Positions 13,601 to 24,113 of a stretch of 64,000 nucleotides of DNA are shown one piece after another (positions within the stretch are counted from its first letter, which is position 1; each line of letters starts with the position of its first letter). Position numbers and translations under genes: made by a program. The notes under the pieces were generated by a model. That model worked only from the letters and a program-made list of their open reading frames with translations, did not search any database and was not told the DNA's origin. Location: the NCBI GenBank assembly GCA_963733935.1, contig CAVTEQ010000018.1:153739-217738 (forward strand), read 5' to 3'. Source of the DNA: JAHFUA01 sp963733935 (GTDB lineage: Bacteria > Acidobacteriota > Terriglobia > Terriglobales > Acidobacteriaceae).

Positions 13601-15748
13601 TTACCAAAGCTTCCGGCCCAGAAACTCGCGCAATTGCCGCCAAAGGAACCCTCCGAGACTGATGTGCCGTACCAGGATCTTGGCCGTGCCGGTCATGCCG
13701 TCAGACAAAGACCCGTCATTAACCATCATCAGGGTGACTACGTAGTATGGAGGCGGGCGAATTCCTTTGTAGGTTTCCGCAGGCATCAAGCCGGCGGCGA
13801 TTTCAGAGTCGGTGGCGGCCAGACTGGCCACGCGTGCTGGCCGGGAACGCCAAAATCCGGTTACCTGTACACTCACTTCCTGGCCCGGGCGCAGGTCGCG
13901 GATCTGCGACTGTGGAACATATAATCGTGCGCGCAACTCCGACAGATCGGCAACTTCCGCGACTTCTTTACCCGCAGGCAAATAGGAACCCGCCAGATCG
14001 CGCGCACGGGAAGAAACCACGCGTCCAGCAATGGGACTGCGGATTTCCAGGGCCGCCATTTGTTCCTGTAATGTGCGGAGCCGCTCCGCCCCTTGCTGCT
14101 TCAGTTGTTCGGCGGCGGCGTAATCCTGGTAGTGCAACTGGGCCTGCGTTGCCCGGGCGGCGTCCAGCTTGTAATCTGCCAGCGCCTTGGCGGTATCTCC
14201 TTCCAGCTTGAGGTTGCGCAAGTAGGCGACGGGTTCTCCTGCCCGCACCGCCTGGCCTTCCTCGACCAGCACGCGCTGCACCATGCCCGGCGCCACGGTC
14301 CGGATTACCGCTCGCTGGTCAGCCTCCAGCAGCAAGCGGGCTTCCACGGTTTCCCGCCAGATCGGCAGCACCAGAAGCACCAGCGCCACAATGCCCAGCG
14401 CGGTTTTGCGCTTGGGTGTGAGCCAGGCGCGCACTTTTTCTTCTTTGTCCAGATAGACGGTGTCCATAAATCTCACCAGAGTGCGAAGACGCGAACGAAA
14501 GATGAAATACGCCAGGGCAAGAGCCGGAATAAACGCCCACTCGGGCGTGAAACGTCGCAATACGTTGTAGGCAAAGCGCACCGCGAGCAGCAGCAGTATG
14601 TAGCTGTATGCGCCCGACGCCAGAGCGTAGATGACATATATTACGCGCCGCCGCGGCGGCACCCACTCCACTTCCACGGGCAGGTCCCAAACGTGCCTTT
14701 TCACCCAGGAGGAAACAAAGGCCGTGGATTTTTCCTTGAGATCGGCGATGCCGATCAGCTCGGTGAAAAAGTAGTAGCCATCGAGCTTGATCAGCGGGTT
14801 CATGTTTACCAGCACTACGGCCACGCCGGTGACCAGCATGAACTTGTAGGCCAGATCGTGCACGAAGGTAGCGGGCGCCGTGCCCCACCACACCACCGTG
14901 GCCACCGCGCACACGATCATCTCCACCCAAATGCCCGCGATAATGGTCACCAGGCGCTGCCAGTGGTCGGCGAAAACCCAGGCTTCGGTCACATCCACGA
15001 AAAACGCCGGCGTGAGGAAGATGAGGTGGAAGCCCATCTGGTGCACCTGCCCGCCGTAGTGCTTGCAGGTAATGCCGTGAGCGGTTTCGTGCAGGCCTGC
15101 CATGATGAAGAACAGAACCCAGAACTCGGCCAAGTCCGAGAAGCCCTTCGTGGAGAACGTATAGTAGCGAAGCGTATCGGCGCCGATTTCCCCCCACCGG
15201 TCGATAAACACGTAGACCATGAAAGCGAACACGGCCAGCGTCAGCAGAGTGAACCAGCGGCTATAAACGAACTTCAGGCTGTGGTAGGCGCGGTCCAGGT
15301 AGGCATCCGGGTCCCAGTGGCCGACGACAATGCGCGATACATCGCCAACCTTAAAGCGCTTGCGGGTGTAACGCTCGCGTTTCTCCGCGAGTTTCTGGCT
15401 GAGGGCGATGTTCCGTTCTTGCGGGGTCTTGTACCAGAACCCGGTGCTATCCAGGGTCTCAGCAAACTGCTTCACGTCCTGCTCACCGACAACGGCGCCG
15501 CTTTGCGCGGTGTAAAGATCGGCGATCTCCTGGTAGGAGCGCTCGCCATCAAAAAACTGCGTCAGCGTCCATTGCTCCGGAGTGAAGCGATAAAGGTCGG
15601 TCGTGCCCCGTAGATTAGCCACCACCACTGGCACACCACCCTCCACGTGCTCGCGGGCCAGCAGCCGGGGATCGATTTTGGGGAATCCCTTCCGCCGGGT
15701 CTGCGGGAGCTCGGGAAGAGCGGCATTTAAGGCTTCGGCAAGGTTCAT
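13601..15748 (-). CDS. PqqD-like / M50 zinc metalloprotease / HlyD fusion membrane protein
   Basis: A 715-residue multi-pass protein. Residues 38-108 resemble a PqqD/RiPP-recognition domain (LTQFFDGERSYQEIADLY). The M50 protease core has the zinc motif HETAH at 220-224 (LHETAHGITCKHYGGQVHQM) and the second metal-ligand motif NPLIKLDGYY near 325, surrounded by membrane helices. After the last helix, residues about 485-690 form an HlyD-type barrel-sandwich and coiled coil (VAPGMVQRVLVEEGQAVRAG, LEIRSPIAGRVVSS). The architecture suggests it binds, cleaves and hands over a peptide across the membrane. It starts in an ATGA overlap with the upstream HlyD gene and ends facing the repeat-peptide gene. 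Sensor or sporulation-like site-2 protease functions are alternatives. Confidence 0.85.
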   Translation of the reverse strand: MNLAEALNAALPELPQTRRKGFPKIDPRLLAREHVEGGVPVVVANLRGTTDLYRFTPEQWTLTQFFDGERSYQEIADLYTAQSGAVVGEQDVKQFAETLDSTGFWYKTPQERNIALSQKLAEKRERYTRKRFKVGDVSRIVVGHWDPDAYLDRAYHSLKFVYSRWFTLLTLAVFAFMVYVFIDRWGEIGADTLRYYTFSTKGFSDLAEFWVLFFIMAGLHETAHGITCKHYGGQVHQMGFHLIFLTPAFFVDVTEAWVFADHWQRLVTIIAGIWVEMIVCAVATVVWWGTAPATFVHDLAYKFMLVTGVAVVLVNMNPLIKLDGYYFFTELIGIADLKEKSTAFVSSWVKRHVWDLPVEVEWVPPRRRVIYVIYALASGAYSYILLLLAVRFAYNVLRRFTPEWAFIPALALAYFIFRSRLRTLVRFMDTVYLDKEEKVRAWLTPKRKTALGIVALVLLVLPIWRETVEARLLLEADQRAVIRTVAPGMVQRVLVEEGQAVRAGEPVAYLRNLKLEGDTAKALADYKLDAARATQAQLHYQDYAAAEQLKQQGAERLRTLQEQMAALEIRSPIAGRVVSSRARDLAGSYLPAGKEVAEVADLSELRARLYVPQSQIRDLRPGQEVSVQVTGFWRSRPARVASLAATDSEIAAGLMPAETYKGIRPPPYYVVTLMMVNDGSLSDGMTGTAKILVRHISLGGFLWRQLREFLGRKLW

Positions 15749-16638
15749 CGCGGATTGGGCAGCCGGACGTTCGCCGTCAGGCCGGGACGCAGGTCCTCCG
15801 GTTTTCCTAGCAGCTCGGCCAGCACTTCAATGGTGCCGCTGGCGGGATCCACCACCGGGCTTACCTCGATCACCCGTGCCGGGTAGGAACGTCCGGAATC
15901 GGAGGGCGGGCTTACGGCCAGTTCCTGGCCCTTCTTTACCTTGCCCAGGAACTGCTCCGGCAAGGTGAACTTGACGCGCAGCGGGGCCTCGGCGGTTACC
16001 CAGAACAAACGATCGCCGAGGGCGACCTTCTGGCCGGCGCGAACGTAGCGGCGAGCTACCAGCCCATCGAATGGGGCGCGGATACGGGTCTTTTCGAGCT
16101 CCAGCTCGGTCGAACGCGCCGTAGCCTGGGCATTCGTCAGTAAGTCGTGCGCGCGCTTTACGTCCCATTGGTCCGACTCGGCCTTGTAGCGAGCATGCTC
16201 AAGCTGCTCTTTGGTGATGAGCTGTGCGTCCCACATTTTCTGGGCTCGCTGGTAGTCGGACTCCAGCACCTTCGCTTCGGCTTGCCAGTTCTTGAGGTCG
16301 GCCTCGGCGGAGCCGGTCTTGGCGCGCGCCGCTTCCAGATCGGCGGAGAGTTGGCGGTCATCGAGCTGCGCCAGCAGTTGCCCTTTCTTGACCCGCAGGC
16401 CGGGTTCGGCCATGACCTTGGCTACCACTCCTTCGCGCTCCGCCCCCACGTCAATCTGGTTTTCCACCACCAGCGGACCGGATGCGGTAAAAAACTCCGG
16501 CGCGGGTTGCGGCGGCGGCAGCGTGGACGCGCTGGCGGTGAGCGCTCCGGCTGCGACCGTCGGTTTGCTGTCGCTGCAACCCACCAGGAAAAGCGCCAAT
16601 GCCGCCAGCAGCAGCGTCGCCGATGGTACTCGCTTCAT
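15745..16638 (-). CDS. HlyD/RND-type periplasmic adaptor lipoprotein
   Basis: A 297-residue membrane fusion protein. The N-terminus is a lipoprotein signal with lipobox LVGC (residues 18-21). The lipoyl/barrel-sandwich halves are GAEREGVVAKVMAEPGLRVKKGQ and KTRIRAPFDGLVARRYVRAGQKV, flanking a coiled-coil hairpin rich in Ala, Glu and Lys (about 95-180). A beta-barrel domain follows. It would bridge inner- and outer-membrane parts of an exporter. No RND pump or ABC exporter lies nearby; partners in this operon are the GAF-HlyD protein upstream and the M50 fusion downstream (4-bp overlap). Confidence 0.85.
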   Translation of the reverse strand: MKRVPSATLLLAALALFLVGCSDSKPTVAAGALTASASTLPPPQPAPEFFTASGPLVVENQIDVGAEREGVVAKVMAEPGLRVKKGQLLAQLDDRQLSADLEAARAKTGSAEADLKNWQAEAKVLESDYQRAQKMWDAQLITKEQLEHARYKAESDQWDVKRAHDLLTNAQATARSTELELEKTRIRAPFDGLVARRYVRAGQKVALGDRLFWVTAEAPLRVKFTLPEQFLGKVKKGQELAVSPPSDSGRSYPARVIEVSPVVDPASGTIEVLAELLGKPEDLRPGLTANVRLPNPR

Positions 16639-16656
16639 GAGTGTCCCACCTCCTCG

Positions 16657-19060
16657 TCACCAGCCAAACCAGGACCAGAATTTCGAATACAGCCACATCG
16701 CTGGGCTGCGGAACAACACGTATCCGGCGGCATGCCAGCCCACTGAAACCTTGCCCCGTCCTTGCATACCGCTGCGCATCTCCTCCCCGGCGTTGGGCAC
16801 CTCGGCGCGGGCAAAGAACACCCGTTCTTCCCCTTCGACGCCGCTCTTCGGGCTTACCACCTCTTACCAAACCTGCGAAGGTGCGGTTGGGGAAGCCATC
16901 CAGCTTGAGCGATGCGCGCTCGCCGGAGCGCAGCAGCGGGACCTCAGAACCTGGGATGCTGATGTCCACCATGGCCCTGGAGACATCCACCACTTCCGCG
17001 AAGCTGTCACCGGGTTCCAGGTGCTTGCCGACCAAATTCTCCACATAGGGAGTGGAAACCACCCCGTCGATAGGAGTGCGCAGATGGGTTCGCTCCAAGC
17101 GCTCACGAGCGCGCTGCCTCTCCGCGCCCCAGTATTCCACCTGCGCCCGTTGCATGCCGGCTTCGGTGCCGTCGTTGGAGGCCAGCGCGCGGTTCATCTG
17201 GGCGACGGCAGTGTTGTACTTGGCCTCGGCGGCTGCCAGGGCGGCGCGGTAGTCCCAGTCCGCGAGGTCCGCCAGAATGGCGCCTGCCTTCACTTTCGCG
17301 CCTTCGCGCGCATACACCTTCTGCACCACGCCTTCGATCTCAGGTTGCACTTGCGCCCGAAACGCCGGCGCTACCGTGGCTTCGCCGGAGATCCGCATGG
17401 GAATTGGGCAAAAGATTAAAAACAATAATACGATTGCGGTGGCAGCCATCAGGGCGCCTCGACGGCGCTTCTCCAGGGCCAGGAACTGGCGTTTCCTCTC
17501 CAGGACTGGCTCCAGAATGCCGATGAACGGCACTTCCCGGTACATCGCGGCGTTACGCAGCGCGACCGTGGCCTGCCCGCCCAGAATCTTGATCATCTCC
17601 ATGTGGGCGTCGGTGAGAAAGTCGAAATCGGAACTCTCCAGCGAGAGCACACCCAACCGACCGGTGTCATCGGCCAGGGGCAGGGAATACCAGGCGCGCA
17701 TTCCCGATTCCCGGAAATATTCCTCGAATTTGAGACGGCTCTCCTCGCGCGCCGCTTCCACGTGTCCGTCCTTCTCGCGAACATAAAGGCTGTCCGGAAA
17801 GAGCGAAGCCCAGCGCAGCATCTCATCCAGGCGGCGAATTTCCGGGTCGCCGCGGTTGATTTCTGTCTGCCCGGAGACTGCACTGAGGCGCGGTTTGCCG
17901 TGCTGTTCCAGCAAGATGGCGGCGCGCTCATACGGGATCACCGCCTGCGGGGTGTTGACGATTGCCTGCATCACGCGATCCAGGCTGAGGGTGGAGGTTA
18001 TCTCCTGGCTCACCCGGACCAGCGTCTCCATGATCTCGACCTTGCGTTCCGCCAGCAGCAGGCTGGCGTTGTGCAGCGCGCTGGAGGCGGTCACGTTGAC
18101 GGTGGTCAGGAAGAACAGGTCGTCTTCATCGAAAGGCGTTCCGTCGAGCTTGTTGACGCACTCCACCCAGCCGACTTCCGCGCCGCCGTGCAGCAGGGGC
18201 GCCGCCATAAGGGAAAAGATAGCGCGCTCTTCGCACCCTGAATTTCGTTTCTGCAGGCGCTCGTCAGCGTCGGCATGGACGATCACCGGCTCGCCAATGT
18301 CAGCCAGATCGCCCGTCAGGCCTTGCCCGACGGCCTGCACCGCGTCCAACTCCATCGTCGGGTCCACGCCGGCCCGGTTCATGAGCCGCAGCGCTTCTCC
18401 CTCCACCAGCCAGATGTTCACGGCCTGCACTTTGAGCAGTTCATGGTACTTGCTGGCGATGAGGGGCAGCAGGTCATCCATCTCCAGGGTGGAGTTGAAG
18501 CTGCGCTCCAGGTCGTAGAGCGCTGTCAGGCGGGTGATGGATTCAAGACTGGTATTGCGCTCCGATTCATAGGCGAGTCCGGCAGCAAGACCCAGCCCGC
18601 ACAGCCGTGTGAGATCCACCAGAGATGCCAGGCGGGATTCCTGAAGCGGGGTATCGAACGTGATCACCTCGATGGCGCCCACCAGTTCGTCACCTGCCAT
18701 CACCGGCAGCCCCGCCAGCGAGACCAAGGTGCGCCGCACATGCAGATGGCTGTATTGTTCCCGCGGCAGTCGAGCGCCAGAAAACAGCACCGGCGCCTGC
18801 TTTTCATACAAGGCTCCCAGGGTACCGGCCTCAAGGGGAATCCGCGGCTCTTCGAAGGCCACCTCGCCCGCCGTGGCTTTGGGCGTCCAGACAGGCTCGC
18901 CGCTGCGGTCCACCACGTACACTACTACGCCGCTGTCCGGCACCAGTTCCGCCACCTGCTGCGCGATCAGTCGTGCCCGCGGAACCACTTCACTCGAGGA
19001 CAGCAGGGCCATAGCCAGATCGGTGAAAGAGGTCGCAAAACCCGGAATCTGGCTCGCCAT
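16657..19060 (-). CDS. Triple-GAF sensor fused to an HlyD-type adaptor (frameshifted near its 3' end)
   Basis: About 800 residues. Cytoplasmic residues 1-545 hold three GAF-like domains (for example DSGVVVYVVDRSGEPVWTPK; LLPLIASKYHELLKVQAVNIW; MQAIVNTPQAVIPYERAAIL). A membrane helix (about 555-575, ALMAATAIVLLFLIFCPI) is followed by a periplasmic HlyD barrel-sandwich (VQPEIEGVVQKVYAREGAKV, LRTPIDGVVSTPYVENLVGK). An extra base in the TT at 16864-16865 breaks the frame; in the corrected frame the protein continues VVSPKSGVEGEERVFFARAE and ends FWSWFGW at 16657. Uncorrected, the frame would run on to 16451 and overlap the next gene. The fusion could couple small-molecule sensing to export. First gene of the operon; promoter at 19156-19184. 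Confidence 0.8.
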
Positions 19061-19155
19061 CTATGCGAAACTCCTTAAGGAGAAGGGCTATACAGTGCGT
19101 GTGGGGAAGAGACAGCACTTGCAAAAAGTCTTGGCTTCTCTTAACTTGTGCGCGA

Positions 19156-19184
19156 ACTGTAACAAAGCTCATGGGTTGTGTCAA
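19156..19184 (-). promoter_or_regulatory. Sigma70-type promoter for the GAF-HlyD/HlyD/M50 operon
   Basis: On the minus strand TTGACA (19184-19179) is separated by 17 bases from TACAGT (19161-19156). A perfect -35 and a 4/6 match to TATAAT give a leader of roughly 90 bases before ATG 19060. No sigma54 motif was found here, so this operon and the repeat-peptide gene appear to be controlled separately. Confidence 0.6.
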
Positions 19185-19275
19185 CGCGGCTCCGTGGGTG
19201 CGATAATGCCCGGGGTGCCCGCTACGGTGGGTTTTGGGGCGGTCAACGGACTAGGGCGAGGGCACGGAGGAAGGC

Positions 19276-19614
19276 TTGGACATTAACGTTCGCAAGCAGT
19301 CAGAGGCGCAGGTCATCCGGCTGCGCGGGGACCTCAAGATCGGAGAGCCGGTGGACAGCTTGCGGCAGACCATGGAGGAGCTGTTTGAAGCCGGCGATTA
19401 CCGCCTGGTGATCAGCATCGGCGAGGTTCCCATGATCGATTCCAGCGGCATCGGTTTGTTGGTCCGCTCGCTTACCACCGCCAAGCAGCGCGGCGGCAAC
19501 CTGAAACTGGTAAATCCCTCAAAGCTCGCGCTGCAGACGTTGAAGATCGTGGGCTTGGTCAACCTGTTTGAAATCTTCAATGACGAAGGGACAGCGGCCC
19601 AGTCGTTCAGCTAG
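19276..19614 (+). CDS. STAS-domain anti-sigma factor antagonist
   Basis: A 112-residue single STAS domain. The segment VPMIDSSGIGLLVRSLTTAKQRGG carries the conserved D-S-S-G around the phosphorylatable serine of SpoIIAA/RsbV-type proteins. These proteins bind an anti-sigma kinase in the dephosphorylated form. No RsbW-like kinase lies in the window. TTG start at 19276 with GGAGGAAGG just upstream. It overlaps the HAD gene that follows and is divergent from the GAF-HlyD operon. Confidence 0.88.
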   Translation: MDINVRKQSEAQVIRLRGDLKIGEPVDSLRQTMEELFEAGDYRLVISIGEVPMIDSSGIGLLVRSLTTAKQRGGNLKLVNPSKLALQTLKIVGLVNLFEIFNDEGTAAQSFS

Positions 19615-20377
19615 GCGCAGGCCGCCGCAGTCCGCGGCCCGCGCGGGGCGAGGCAAGGCACCCGCCCGCCCGCTCATCACTACCGTTATCTTCGACCTGG
19701 ACGACACTCTCTACGATTGCTTTGGGCAGCGGGTGCACGCCGCCCACCTCTGCGCCGCCGCGGCCATGGCCGAAGCCGGCATCGCGGCCTCGGTGAAAGA
19801 GATTCTCAAGGTCCGCATGCTGGCGTACGAAGAGGATCCGCAACTCACTCACATCGATGAACGCGTCTGCGAGCACTTCCACGTGCCCGCGGGCGAGCGC
19901 GAACGGCTGATACGCGCCTCCCGCCACGCCTTCTTTACCATGCCGGTGGGCAAGTTGACCCTGTTCCCCGGTTCGCTCAAGGTGTTGCGCAGTCTCAAAC
20001 GGCGGGGCGCCCGGATCTTCGTGGTCAGCTTCGGCGATCCTGAGACCCAGCGCGCCAAAGTGGCCGCGCTGGGCCTCGATCGCGAGCCCTCCATCGACCA
20101 TATGTTTTATGCCGACGTCGGCAACATCATGACCAAGGAAGCTTTCTTCCGCTCGATCCTGCGCAACGCGGAAGGCGATCCCAGTCGAGTGCTGGTGGTG
20201 GGTGATCGGCCCTCCAGCGAGATCAGGGCAGGCAAGGCCTTGGGCATGCACACCGTCCGCCTGAGAGGCGGAGAATTCCGCCGCCTCAAGGCCCGGGGTC
20301 CGGAAGAGCAAGCCGACTTCGAGATCAGCAAGATCGACGCTGTGTTGACGTTGCCGTTCGAGTTTGGTCGGGAATAA
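19580..20377 (+). CDS. HAD-superfamily hydrolase
   Basis: About 265 residues. HAD motif I is VIFDLDDTLYD, motif II is the serine-containing strand FVVSFGDPE, and the motif III/IV area is VLVVGDRPSSEIRAGKALGM with the expected acidic D and a conserved lysine in IMTKEAFF. Likely a phosphatase of the YjjG/glycolate phosphatase-like branch; substrate unknown. The gene starts inside the STAS gene (ATG 19580, alternative 19568), so its first 35 residues, rich in Arg and Pro, are of low complexity and may not all be translated. Confidence 0.82.
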   Translation: MTKGQRPSRSARRRPPQSAARAGRGKAPARPLITTVIFDLDDTLYDCFGQRVHAAHLCAAAAMAEAGIAASVKEILKVRMLAYEEDPQLTHIDERVCEHFHVPAGERERLIRASRHAFFTMPVGKLTLFPGSLKVLRSLKRRGARIFVVSFGDPETQRAKVAALGLDREPSIDHMFYADVGNIMTKEAFFRSILRNAEGDPSRVLVVGDRPSSEIRAGKALGMHTVRLRGGEFRRLKARGPEEQADFEISKIDAVLTLPFEFGRE

Positions 20378-20506
20378 AGGCGCAGATCGTCATTGCTCAT
20401 GATGTGCGATTCCGGGCAAGAATTCGTGGTTCGAAAATTGACGCCGCGTCTTCCAGACCACTCGCCGGCCCAGCCCTAGTCACGACCTTTGCCGTTTCGA
20501 CAGCCC

Positions 20507-21063
20507 TCAGAAGATCCCCAGGAATTTCTTTTCCGGCAGGAATGCCGACACACGCGAGCGGCAAGCGGCGCAGAAATGGCTGCCCTTCAAGTCGATGCGC
20601 TCGACCGCGTGGGAGGCGGTCATGACGCACTCGTAATCCCGGCAATGGGTGAGGCCGAAGGTGTGTCCCAGCTCGTGGACGGCTTCTTTCAACAACCGCT
20701 CGCGCAGCAATTCGGGGCTGGTAGGAAGGCCATAGAATTCTTGCCGCAGGCGGTGGCTCGAGACCACCGCGCAAGTGTTGTTGAGCTGCGCTTCGCCGAA
20801 GACGAAAGTCAAGATGGGCATGTAAAGGTCGTGCGCGGTGACGCCCAGCAAGCGCCAGCATTCCCGCGGGACGCTCTTCTCCATGCGCTTGAGGATTTCG
20901 GTGGAGTGATACTGCCGGCGCTGGTTATGGAAGGCGAACTCCGGATCCAGCCGCTGTGGCAGGACCTCGCAGCGGGCGCGGAACTCCGCCGCCAAGTCCC
21001 GCCGCAGCCCCTCCAGCGCGAGGGAACCAATCTCTCCCACCGGCAGCAGGTGGAGGACGGTCA

Positions 21064-21064
<1 letters not shown>
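20507..21064 (-). CDS. Archaemetzincin-family zinc metalloprotease
   Basis: A 185-residue archaemetzincin (AMZ). The signature HELGHTFGLTHCRDYECVM (130-148) provides three zinc-binding histidines plus the first of the cysteines specific to this family, and FCAACR downstream completes the second, structural zinc site. Bacterial AMZ proteins are sporadic and their substrates are unknown. The start codon overlaps the stop of the upstream sigma54 response regulator (TAATG), so it is translationally coupled as the last gene of the HybA/NrfD/kinase/regulator operon. Confidence 0.9.
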
Positions 21065-22437
<1,373 letters not shown>

Positions 22438-24033
22438 TTACCTCGCTTTTCCTGCCGTGGCAGCCGGGGCTGCCGCCACTTCCGCATACGCATCCACGGG
22501 CAGAGTGATGGTGAACTTGGTTCCCCGCCCAGGCTTGGACTCGACGTCGATGCGCCCCCGGTGGCGCTCGGCGATGCCTTTGCTGATGGCCAGTCCCAAT
22601 CCCACTCCGTGGCCTTTTTCCTTGGTGGTAAAGAAAGGCTCGAACAGGTTGGACAGAATTTCTTCGGGGATGCCCACGCCGTCGTCCTCGACTTCCAATT
22701 GCACGGAGCTGACCTCCGGCACCATGCGGCTGCGCACCCACAGGTTGCCGCCGTGGGGCAGGGCGTCGATGGCATTCATCATCAGCGCCAGCAGCAGTTG
22801 CTCGATCTGCCCCGCGTCGCACTGCACCTGCGGCAGGTCTTGGCCGGGCTGCGGCTGGAGTTGCACGTTGTTCAGCTCGGTTTGGTGCTGCACCAGGCGC
22901 ACGCAGCGGTCGATCACCTGGTTCAAGTCCACCCATTGCACGTTCAAGGGCGAGGAGCGGGAGAAGGTCAGAAGGTTGCGCACGATTTCGCCGCAGCGCC
23001 GGCTTTCGCTCTCGATCAGCTCCAGCGATCCGCGCACCTCGTCACGGCGCTTGGCGTCCCAGCCATCGCGGTCGAGCCATTTGCGCAACAGCTTGGCGTA
23101 GGTGAGGATGCCGGCCAGGGGATTGTTGATCTCATGCGCCACCGTGGCCGCCAGCTTGCCGATGGAGGCCATCTTTTCTGATTGCATCACCTGCTGGTGG
23201 GCGTGCTTGAGCTCGCGGGTTTTGTCCTCGACGCGCGCTTCCAGCATTTGCGCCCAGGCGTCGCTCTCCTCGCGCGCCTCGCGCAGTTGCCGGCTCATCT
23301 GGTTGAACGACAACGCCAGCTCGCCCAGTTCATCGCGGGAGACGATATCGAGCTGATACCCGAGCTGTCCGCGCGTCAACTTCTCGGTGCCGCGTTTAAG
23401 CTTCTTCACCGGAATGTGCAGCACCCGCCAGACGAAGATTCCGCTCAGCACCGCGATCAGCACCACCGCGAATACGGTGTAGACCAGCATACGGACGCTG
23501 CTTTCCCGCAGGTCGGCATCAGCGCGCGCCAGCGACACATTCGTGTCCAGCACGCCCAGCACTTGCTGCTCCGCCGGGTGCGCATGGCATTCTGCCGTCG
23601 AGCATGAAGGCTGGTTCTCAATGGGGGTGATGATGCCCAGCACGCGGTGTCCGTCAGGCTTGAAAATGCGGAAGCGATCGGGACGGTTGAGCCTGGTCAG
23701 CGGCTGCGCCTGCGCGTGGCACGCATAGCAGGATTCGGCTTTCTTGTCGACGTAGGTGTTGACCTCAGCGCTGTCGCTGGAAAAGCTGATGCGACCTTCC
23801 TGATTGATGATGCGAATACGCACCACCCCGGGCTCGCTGGCCATGGTGTTGATGGAGCGATAGAGCGCCTCGCGGTCGTTGCGCAGCATGTGATAAGTGG
23901 TGGCGTGCTGGATGACGTCGCTCATGCGCTCGGCGGCGAGCAGCGTGGCTGCCTCCAGATGCCGTCGGTGCAGGCGGATGTTCAGATAGCCCAGCAAGCC
24001 GAAGATCACTACCATTCCCGCCAGCAGCAGCAC
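22438..24033 (-). CDS. Membrane histidine kinase with periplasmic heme-c-type CxxCH motif
   Basis: At least 531 residues. It has an N-terminal membrane helix, a periplasmic domain with CYACH (about 102-106) and a second Cys-His cluster CSTAECH, a second helix (MLVYTVFAVVLIAVLSGIF), HAMP, a coiled coil, HisKA with phosphoacceptor HEINNPLAG, and HATPase (VEDDGVGIPEE, HGVGLGLAISKG). The CxxCH suggests covalent heme binding and therefore redox or gas sensing. The start is uncertain: an extra G near 24058-24060 probably breaks the N-terminus, since a frame from ATG 24109 (with AGGAG before it, 4 bp from the nrfD-like stop) would join as AVRNTLSAKLIVLLLAGM. Confidence 0.88.
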   Translation of the reverse strand: MLLLAGMVVIFGLLGYLNIRLHRRHLEAATLLAAERMSDVIQHATTYHMLRNDREALYRSINTMASEPGVVRIRIINQEGRISFSSDSAEVNTYVDKKAESCYACHAQAQPLTRLNRPDRFRIFKPDGHRVLGIITPIENQPSCSTAECHAHPAEQQVLGVLDTNVSLARADADLRESSVRMLVYTVFAVVLIAVLSGIFVWRVLHIPVKKLKRGTEKLTRGQLGYQLDIVSRDELGELALSFNQMSRQLREAREESDAWAQMLEARVEDKTRELKHAHQQVMQSEKMASIGKLAATVAHEINNPLAGILTYAKLLRKWLDRDGWDAKRRDEVRGSLELIESESRRCGEIVRNLLTFSRSSPLNVQWVDLNQVIDRCVRLVQHQTELNNVQLQPQPGQDLPQVQCDAGQIEQLLLALMMNAIDALPHGGNLWVRSRMVPEVSSVQLEVEDDGVGIPEEILSNLFEPFFTTKEKGHGVGLGLAISKGIAERHRGRIDVESKPGRGTKFTITLPVDAYAEVAAAPAATAGKAR

Positions 24034-24113
24034 GATCAGCTTGGCGCTCAGGGTATTCCCTAACCGCCTCCAGCGGATTCACTTGCCCGGTAACATCTCC
24101 GGACGCCATGGGG

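Noticed and set aside
14093..15613. 506-residue plus-strand frame opposite the M50 gene
   Set aside because: Composition rich in His, Gln, Gly and Arg without domains, typical of an antisense frame in GC-rich DNA; the minus strand has clear motifs.
19061..19275. Sigma54 promoter for the GAF-HlyD operon
   Set aside because: TGCAAAAAGTCTTGG resembles half of one, but the required GG/GC spacing is not met; a TTGACA-17-TACAGT promoter fits better.
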